The notes under the pieces were generated by a model. That model saw nothing but the letters and a program-made list of their open reading frames with translations, did not search any database and was not told the origin of the DNA. Of a stretch of DNA of 64,000 nt, positions 56,167 through 64,000 are shown piece after piece. Made by a program: the position numbers and the translations under genes. The stretch is from the NCBI RefSeq assembly GCF_000516985.1, contig NW_006917099.1:1008685-1072684 (forward strand), written 5' to 3'. This stretch comes from Pestalotiopsis fici W106-1 (taxonomy: Eukaryota; Ascomycota; Sordariomycetes; Amphisphaeriales; Sporocadaceae). Numbering within the stretch: the first letter of the stretch is position 1; every line of letters starts with the position of its first letter.

Positions 56167-57207
56167 CTAACTCTCTAGATTCAGAGCCATTCGCAGATTG
56201 CGGGCATTATAGTCTCGCGAAAATTCAACATCGCCAAAACCAGGGGGCCACTTAGAATTTACACCCGCTGAAGACTGATCCAGATGTTGTAATACCAAGC
56301 TGAAAAGATCCTCTAGACTAATATCATAGTCGACCGGCAATGGATTCGACTGCAATGTTTCGCGGGGCAGAAGACCAAGTAAGGAATAGATCCTATCCCT
56401 AGGATCGTGGCATTCTCGATCGAGAAACGAGTTCAAGAGTTGTTCTAGTCGCAACTCCCCACGGAACTCTTTGTTAGCGTGGAAGAACCCCCGCCAGAAT
56501 ATGGCTGAGCTCAAGCTGGCCAGTGATAGATCCGCAGCAACACCTTTAGAAGCGATGGAGGCCGCTGCAAGTCTGCTCCTGTTGAGATCGCACTTAGTTC
56601 GGCTACTGACAAGCCAAAATTCTGCCAGCTTTTCCCACGGGCATATTACGTTATCGCATAAGACCCATATGTCCCGGGAGAGCATGACCTCTTGAACGAT
56701 CCACATTCGTTGGAAATACGTATTGCAATCAATTTTCGCCAAGAAGGCACTGGTGCCAGGCTCTGGCCAAGTAGTCTGCGCAGATGGCAAAAGTTCAGAG
56801 GTCTCCTGCCCTAGACCCAACCAGGAGGCTGTCAGACTGGCCTGGGTGAAGATGTCGTTCATCATCCCGACTTGGTGATTGCGTTCCCCCGTGTCCTTTT
56901 GGTTGATGCAGATGGCATCAATCCAAAAGTGCTTCTCATCTCGCTGGGCTTGGAGGTCCGCCAAGCGCGGCAATGCATGGCTCAGGTTGTTCCGTATCTC
57001 AAAGGGTTGCCCGTTGATGACGATGGTGTTGGTCGGCTCATCGTCTCCCCAAACATACGACAGAGCAATGTACCGCGGACATGCCGAGGTATGAAATGTC
57101 GTCAGAGAGCATTGCAAGCTGTGGTCGGCCTGGGGCAGTATTTCGAGGAGGCGGATTTGCGACTTTGTCTTGTCGAGGGACGGATATTCAAAGCAAGATG
57201 TAGACAT
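56167..57207 (-). CDS. HET-domain protein, intact
   Basis: Heterokaryon-incompatibility family, single exon, 346 aa. HET motifs are in order: IALSYVWGDD (residues about 47-56), FEIRNNLSHALPRL, FWIDAICINQKD, and YFQRMWIVQEV. A C-terminal region with DPRDRIYSLLGLL follows. No stop or frameshift is seen. HET proteins trigger cell death when unlike individuals fuse; the specific partner is unknown. It is short for the family, whose members often have longer C-terminal parts, but it ends in a clean stop. This is the only undamaged HET gene of the three in the window. Confidence 0.88.
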   Translation of the reverse strand: MSTSCFEYPSLDKTKSQIRLLEILPQADHSLQCSLTTFHTSACPRYIALSYVWGDDEPTNTIVINGQPFEIRNNLSHALPRLADLQAQRDEKHFWIDAICINQKDTGERNHQVGMMNDIFTQASLTASWLGLGQETSELLPSAQTTWPEPGTSAFLAKIDCNTYFQRMWIVQEVMLSRDIWVLCDNVICPWEKLAEFWLVSSRTKCDLNRSRLAAASIASKGVAADLSLASLSSAIFWRGFFHANKEFRGELRLEQLLNSFLDRECHDPRDRIYSLLGLLPRETLQSNPLPVDYDISLEDLFSLVLQHLDQSSAGVNSKWPPGFGDVEFSRDYNARNLRMALNLES

Positions 57208-58539
57208 TGCAGGTTCACGTAGGCACTTGATTTTACTCGTAGCTCTGCTTAATGGAGAGTCGTCGGCATTGATGCGGTCTCAACAAGCCTTTTGACATTG
57301 AGGCCCTTTGAAAGATTGGACTTTGGTGGGTCTGCCACCTGTTCGTCTGTGCAAGCAACTACAGGCAGTCACAGCCACACCAGATTTTACAGTTCATGGT
57401 CAAAAGCCTCAATGGATATAAAGAGCCAGGGCTAATAATTATCGTTCTAAGGCCGGGGATGCAGACAATGGCATTTCCACGAAAATGGCTTTAACATTTG
57501 CGCATGCCCAGCAAGAGCACGATTTTTGTCACCCATGCATTTAAGGAGTGCGCAACCAGTACCCGTACAAAAAGATGAACGGGCACGGGTAATCCACACA
57601 AGACCAAGAGAGAGAGAAATGTATGGAAGAATGGACTGAGCTACTGCTCTTTGTGTGTACGCAGTTCTCGACTTGGACGCGACTCATCAGTAGGCGCTTC
57701 CAGACAAGTCGACAAAATCGGTTGGCTTATGCGCGGTCACCTAAACACTACTCACGTAAACCGCATGCAGAAAGATATAGGAGAACATATATATAACCGA
57801 CAAACTTAACCATTCATAGCGACGATCTGAAACCACCTGTTTCTATAATGCAATTGCGCATTTGAAGGAAGATTGTGGAGTTTTCCAGATTCTGTGATAT
57901 CATGGGTCTAGAATTGGCGATCTGGGGATCAAGACTCAAGAGTCAAGACCCTGACCCACCGAATATGTGGATCTCCAGATTGTGTATGACACTGTTCGAG
58001 AACATGGCTATCACCTATTATCAAATTGTAAACCATTGACAGGGGATTTCAACTTGCATCCGTCCTCCGTAACCTTATTTTGTGCACAGAGCTTCCTTTC
58101 CGCAAGGTCTTGAAGGCAGCTGAGTATCACCTCGGCGGATCTGGAACGCCAAGCGGTTTCCGCCGAACTCTTGAGAATCTCTGGGCACCTCAGAACCGCC
58201 AGTGGGCGCTGACCTGGTTACCATCTCAGCCATTGCCAAGCTATCATTTACAACACTCTTTTCATGCAATCCTATCAATCATGGGATATAATTGGAAAGA
58301 TTCCTTTCTTGGATTGGGATGCGTTGCGGTTAGGTCTGAGATGTCAGACTATAGATCTTGTGTATATTCCTCTAATTAATGCTGTATGTGTCTTTCTTTT
58401 TTCATTGATTAGAGATTGGTCGTGCAAACATTCATCTGTCGATCTTTTCGTTTCTTTTTTCTTTGGTTTGAATTATACTATAGTCTTTTTAATAGTCTTG
58501 ATCGTCGTTGAGAGGCCGGTTCCTCTTATTGTAATCAAG
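57208..58539. other. Intergenic region between divergent genes
   Basis: Promoters of the HET gene and of the secreted Gly/Ala/Pro-rich protein; T-rich near 58390-58510. No gene seen. Confidence 0.55.
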
Positions 58540-59704
58540 ATGCAACTAATCTCTTTTGTTCTCGGGGCATTGGCCCTCACTGATCTGTCGCTGGGCGCCC
58601 AGCACAGCTACTCTGTCGTGAGTTTTATTCCTCATATACATTGAAGAGTAATCCATTAACAATTCACAGGGAAGTCTCGCTAGTCGAGCGAGCGCAATGA
58701 TTGGCTTGAGAGAGGCCGCCGAGGGTTCCGAAGGAAAGCGATCTATCTGGACCTCGATGGTGCTTCCAAAGATGGTGGTCAAGAGTGACCAGTCGGTTGA
58801 ATACGTCAAGAGACAATTGAGCATCGGCAATGGCGGAATCTCCATTGGAGGACCAGGTGGACTTACTCTCGGTGGCGGTCAACGAAGCGGGAACCAGGCT
58901 GGCGAGGGCGCTCAAGCTGGTACCAACAAGACGGCCGAAGGCATCGCAGCTCTGGAAAGCGCCAGGAACAATACAGGAGGCGGCTTGACGATTGGCGGTC
59001 TTACTCTTGGAGGACCTGGCGGTGGCATCACGTCAAACAACAATGGCCAGAAAGGAGGAGAACAGGCAGCCGCTCAACCTGCCGAGGGTGCGGCTGCGAC
59101 TCCCGCTGAAGAACAACCAGCTGCTACTGCGCCTGCCGAAGGCCAAGCTGCCCCTACCGGTGAGGCGGCCCAGAAAGCCGGAGAAGTTGGCGCTGTGAAG
59201 GAATCGGAACAATTCGACGGCAACGCTGGCATCACGACGGACAAGAACGGCAACGCGGTCAACCTCGGCGGGGATCTAGGCATCACCAAGGGCTCGGACG
59301 GAAGTACTTCAGTGGGAGGCGAGGCAGGCATCAACATCATTGCTCGCGCCGTCGGTGCCGCGCCCGCTTCGCCGCCGGCTATCAAGCCATTGGAGGCCCC
59401 GGCCGTGCCCTCATTGCCCGCGGCACCAGCTGCTCTAGCCGTACCGTCACTCCCGGCTCAGCCTGGGGCCGCAAAAGAAGCCCCCGCGCCTATTGCTGTC
59501 GTGAGCGTACCAGCTCCTCCCAAGGCTTTGCCCAGTGCGCCAGCTCCAGCCGCCATTGAGGCTGTCCCGGCACTCCCCTCGGTCTTGCCGGCGTCGCCTG
59601 CGCAAGTAGAGGCGCCTGCATCTCCGGCTTTGGCACCGGCTACGCCTTCAGCCCCGGTGTCCGAAATACCTGACTTTGTGCCCGGAACATCGCCTAGTGC
59701 TTGA
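58540..59704 (+). CDS. Secreted Gly/Ala/Pro-rich low-complexity protein
   Basis: Two exons, 58540-58617 and 58670-59704 (370 aa). Exon 1 encodes the signal peptide (MQLISFVLGALALTDLSLGAQ). The following part has repeated Gly-rich units: ISIGGPGGLTLGGG, then LTIGGLTLGGPGGGI. A middle region is rich in Ala/Glu/Gln, and a second Gly-rich part reads ITTDKNGNAVNLGGDLGITKGSDGSTSVGGEAGI. The last ~110 residues are Pro/Ala/Val repeats (LEAPAVPSLPAAPAALAVPSLPA). No cysteines are visible in the mature repeats, and there is no GPI tail. No family is recognised. It looks like a structural or adhesive wall protein. Confidence 0.7.
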
Positions 59705-62700
59705 AGTATTTGAAATGGCTCCATGCTGCCCTGTTGAGCGGCTGTGATCGACGACCAAGCTCGGTGGTCCTAGATAGTCCAAAGAATGAAGTCGAGATTC
59801 CCTAGAGCAATGCAGCATGTTCCTTGCAGTCTACTCCTCTCGACTTCAATCAATTGTCTCTTGATGTGCATCTGTGACTTGAATACGTGACTGCCAAGTC
59901 CTGGCTCAGCAGACGCGGATGAAATCTGACGGCTCGTACTGTAGCACAACATCAATCGTAATCAGTGACCTCGATGACGTTTTCTGCCTAGACAAGACAT
60001 CAGTCAATCGTTTTGAAGAATGATCGCGTGATATGAGTTCATCCTAGCGCCCGACCTCCCCTCATCTAGTGTCAGTCAAGTGATAAAATTAGAATGGCGC
60101 CCGCGTCCATCCTTTCATTATGATTCTACCCATCTTCTTTCCTTTCATGTCACATTCAATCTTTGCCCCAAGGATGTTGATTCTCGAGCACACGAGGTGA
60201 TTGGCTGTCCAATGTCAATGCATCTATGATCGACACGTTGGGATAATGGGGGTTGTGGAGGGCTACGAGAAGAGAATATCTGGAATTCCGACGAATAATC
60301 TCGATCGACTAATTTTCAAGTGCGCCCGATTTTTCAACCTCAGCAGCATTCACAAGAAAAGAGCGAGGAATTTTGAAATGGATTACGACTGGGAACATTG
60401 ATCGATACCGAGCTCTTGGCTTCGCCGCGCAGCATGGTTGATATGGGACACGAGTGTATATCCGACGGAGACACTAAGTTATACCCGGCCGTGAGGATCC
60501 CTTAGCCGGTCACTCCGGCATTCATTGATATCTTGCGCTTTTGGGGTTCTGGTCTATCGCAGGAGATGTGGGACACAGTTGCAAGTCAAATACATTCGGG
60601 CTTTTGGAATTTTGCTTTGATGAAAGGGGGCACTGTTACTTGAGCATAAGAGACAGGACGACATGAGAAGAGCATCTCAAACGCGACAAGCCTTTCACAA
60701 GTGCGACAACCCCAAATGGGAGATACGAATCCGCTACTACTGTTAACTTCCAGTCCTTTGGCCGGATTGGCTGGTTTTCGAAAGCCCGACTCAAAATAGG
60801 TTCGTTTCAGTAATGAGTTCAACTGGCGTGCTGCTATATTCCAACTCCATGCGAGGTGGGTATTTTCCTGACGCAAGTCGCACGTGGACACATCCGACCA
60901 GATAGGTACATTCACGGGCCGATGCTGAGCTCAAGAACTTTTCATCATTCGTTTTGAGCCAAGTCTGGGATGGCATTACCCGTGTCTTGCATGACTTGCC
61001 AACTCCATTGTGAGCATGATATCGAGGTACAACTTTTCGCAAAGAGGAGGAAAACGTGCCAATGCGCTGGGGAAAAAAAGAGATCATCGTATGCCGAGAC
61101 CCAAACTGGGGTTTGTTTACACACTTGCTTGATCTCGTGACCTGTATTTCTATACTGGCTCCACCTTGGGCCAAGTTTTAGGACTTCTAGCAACGAGTCC
61201 ATCGTCTCGAAAGTCTGTGCTTTGGGATATCTCCATAAACGCAGGGCAGACTCTCAATGCACCAGGGGTTGACATATCATGGGAATAGAGCAACATGCGC
61301 AAAAGAACATATCCTATGAACTTGTACTGTATCCGCCAGACTCCATTTTCTAATCATGTACACGCTTCAAAACCTTGCATCGACTGCCGTTGGAGTCTAG
61401 TCGACGGCATGACTGCAGTGGCGCCAGGCTTGCCCTGCAAAGTGTGGTATCTATAATGTACTTGGGGCTGCTTGCTTGTGCTGCTGAAGACAAGAAAGGC
61501 ATGTGCACAATGCCAGATAAGCTCACATGGAAATCCGGGGAACAGGCATTAGCATGAAAAAGGGCAGAGTCGTGTAATTCTTTAGTGTTCGGGTCGTCCG
61601 TTTCCTGAAAGTTAGAATATTCAGCATGTCTTCAGCCCAACTTACCCTCAGGCGACAAGAACAAGGATTTGGCGCAGTGTTTACCCACCATCGGATGTGT
61701 GTGTGTGTGTGAGTGTAAGCCAAGATCACTCGTGGATCTCGTCTGAATCATGGAGGGCGAGGGAAACTGGTGACTGGACCATTTCTATTGGCGGAGCGCC
61801 TCTCGCATGTGCAGTCTGATCGATAGTGGCTTGTTTCCCGGGAATGCTGTGTACGCTTGACACTATTGATGTCATTTGGGCACAGTCATTTTTGCGGGGA
61901 AGACGAATAGCATTGCAATGATAAGAAGCGCGCCCACGCTTCCCCCAGCGTAGCACGCCTGCAGCAGCATCTGCGTGGGAGCATGTGGGTGCAATATGGG
62001 GCCGTTGCGCTCAGCCAAGCAACCAAGGTGGTTGATTGAACTGATGAGGAGAATCGTTGTCATCCTTACGACCATTGACAACAATATGTGTATACTGAAT
62101 TATACGTTTCCAGCACTCTGCCTCAATGTATACTTCAATAGTGCATGGTAGCAAGAAGTTTGTTCTTCGGTCGAGCAACGTCCGCACAGTTTAGGGAAAA
62201 GTATGTGCTCAGCTTGCGATCAAAGAATCCAGGAACCACTAATGCATCCATCGCCTTTTGTTTTCATGTCGAGTTGGATCTCGTCGGTGCGAGTCGCAAA
62301 GAGGTTGGTAAACTTGTTTGGAGCTATTTTGTTGCATCATTGACTGAATCATTCGGCCAGGGTAAAAATTGCCAAAGTTGGCAATGGCACGCCTAGGGCC
62401 ATATAATACGTGGGTCAAGACTACACAAAAACTCGCAACGCGGATTTTCAGTGAGGGCATTTTAGGATCCATGAGCAATATTCCAGTCGCATGTTGATTT
62501 GCATTTCTTCAGGAAAATAAAAAGTCTGAACACGGCGCTCCGAATCACGGTAGAGTTGATCACTATTGGTAAATCCCATCGGTCTGGGCTTTCAACGGCA
62601 CCGGCCGCGCAATCCTGCAATAGCCCGAGAATTCATTCGCGGCTCTCATCAGCCATCCAACAGCCAATTCCTTATCGTAAAAGGCGATCTCCCGGCAAAT

Positions 62701-64000
62701 GGTGCCAGACTCCATCTTCTTGCTCACGAAGAAACCCGAATTAGGCCTGATTCGGACGCTCCACAAAGTCCATCGGAATAAGGTACTGGGGTATAATATC
62801 CATAACGTAGGTACGTAGTATTTGGGGTGGATTCCGTGCACAACAGATGGCCCCATTCGTGCGGGTGGGGGAACTACTTGGAAAAAAAAAAAGTGATCCA
62901 TAGAATATTCTTCTTCATTTGTTGTTGACACAAAACCGTAGAAGCTCCACTGGCCTATACCCAGCCCACCGCGGAAACGCTTTTGGCTGGAATTCAATTG
63001 GGCTCCTCGTAAATACTATGACTGATCCGCAACCCCCTGTCAACTGCGAATTCGCAGCCGCTATTATGGTCGTTTAGTAACGATAAAAGCGAAGCCGTCG
63101 TCGCGGCTAGGGGGCGACACGACGATCCGCCCCATCTGAAAACCCTTTGCAAAAAAGAAAACTGAACAAAGGCCAGCCTGGCAAGGCCTGTCGTAGCCAG
63201 TAAATTTTTTTCTTTGATATTTTCATTACGGTTAGGGTTTGAGGACAGGACCCCTGATTCCCGCCCGCGGAAAGTTTGGGGGTCCAAAACACAAATGATG
63301 GCCAAGGCGGCATAAGCAAATAAGGATGAATGCAAATACAGGCCATGGATGAAAAGTCGCCCAACAAGCCGCGTCCAATAAAGAAATGTCGACGACGTGA
63401 TTTGCTGAGATACAGTGCACATCACATCCAATCCTTGACATTGCAGCAAGCAGACATGCTTGACAGGTATATTCATAGGTAGAGACCATGTTGAGGAAAA
63501 TCCGGATCAGCCGGTCATGAGCAATAGTAGTAATGACTTGTTTTGGCCGAGGCTATGTAATGCATCTGTTTCTGTTACCAGACAAGGCAGCGATGCAAGT
63601 TGTAGCATGTCTATTCGTCTAAAACAGGATTAACAAGGGTCCTTGTTGCGGGATGCATAGAAGCTACGGAATACTGTACATAGGTGCATAACCATGGCAG
63701 GTTGTGTTGCGGGATGATGGCAGTGTGTGTATGTATATTTATTTATTCCGTAGTAGCCCACGCGACGCCCAACTTTGCACTAAAATTAAAGCCGCATACA
63801 ATTACTTCCCTTCTGTCCGGCAAAAAGACCATTTTTGTCATTGTTCCATTGTGGAATACACAAAATATTGCTAGATAACTCATTTCGCCTATTCAAAGTA
63901 GGTACGGACGTTTACTCCGTAACTTGCAACTACTATTACTATGACAGTCGCTGTTGCCCCCGTAATATCAGAGCTCGTACCGCCGCCTGGCGAGCTGACC
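59705..64000. other. Gene desert at right end
   Basis: About 4.3 kb without a supported gene. Short frames on both strands (for example 61174-60791, 62084-61872 and 63476-62994, all minus) show no domain. A minus frame at 62084-61872 has one hydrophobic stretch. A (TG)7 microsatellite lies at 61697-61710. Confidence 0.5.
61697..61710. repeat. (TG)7 microsatellite
   Basis: Seven TG units in the right-hand gene-poor region. Of no evident function. Confidence 0.9.

Overview
This window is nuclear DNA of a filamentous ascomycete, probably Sordariomycetes and perhaps Hypocreales. The evidence is short GT-AG introns of about 45-215 bases, fungus-only families (HET, Helo-like N-terminal domains, Clr5, Egh16-like, DUF3176) and ordinary fungal housekeeping genes. 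The order assignment is inference. No rRNA, tRNA or CRISPR locus was found. One 100-base run of N (7715-7814) marks an assembly gap. Exon limits below come from reading splice sites and reading frames by eye, and every multi-exon model given is a multiple of three.

Layout. 1-5.3 kb: two divergent cytochrome P450 genes and a membrane desaturase, the edge of a small oxidative metabolism cluster cut by the left end. 5.7-7.5 kb: a Clr5-domain gene. 7.5-13.2 kb: gene-poor DNA with the gap and a decayed HET gene. 13.2-22.7 kb: an ankyrin protein with a Helo-like N-terminus preceded by a 12-copy 16-bp minisatellite, a second HET pseudogene with two visible lesions, and a Helo-like plus LIM protein. 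23-28 kb: a conserved core, a PRCC-domain protein and the TORC2 subunit SIN1/AVO1, transcribed divergently. 28-35.6 kb: four secreted or surface proteins (two Ser/Thr-rich GPI-type proteins, a cupredoxin, an Egh16-like virulence-factor homologue). 37-41 kb: an ACMSD-type decarboxylase close to uracil-5-carboxylate decarboxylase, and a DUF3176 membrane protein.

41.5-46.8 kb is the most interesting part. A NACHT-WD40 receptor (1380 aa) and a small Helo-like protein (285 aa) are divergently transcribed from a 218-bp gap. The receptor N-terminus carries one copy, and the small protein C-terminus two copies, of a short motif of the form FG...SR.FQG. This is the layout of the HET-s/NWD2 amyloid-signalling pairs: NLR receptor with one template motif, and an adjacent membrane-acting effector with two. 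I propose it as a candidate amyloid-controlled cell-death module.

48.8-53 kb: a pisatin-demethylase-type P450 followed by a 2-oxoglutarate dioxygenase, a possible two-gene metabolic unit. 53.5-57.2 kb: an alpha/beta hydrolase, the very-long-chain 3-hydroxyacyl-CoA dehydratase (PHS1) and an intact HET gene. 58.5-59.7 kb: a secreted Gly/Ala/Pro-rich protein. 59.7-64 kb holds no gene that I can support.

Taken together, the window interleaves core genes with self/non-self recognition genes (three HET loci, two of them dead, three Helo-like proteins, one NLR), secreted proteins and oxidative enzymes, as expected of an accessory, fast-evolving region.
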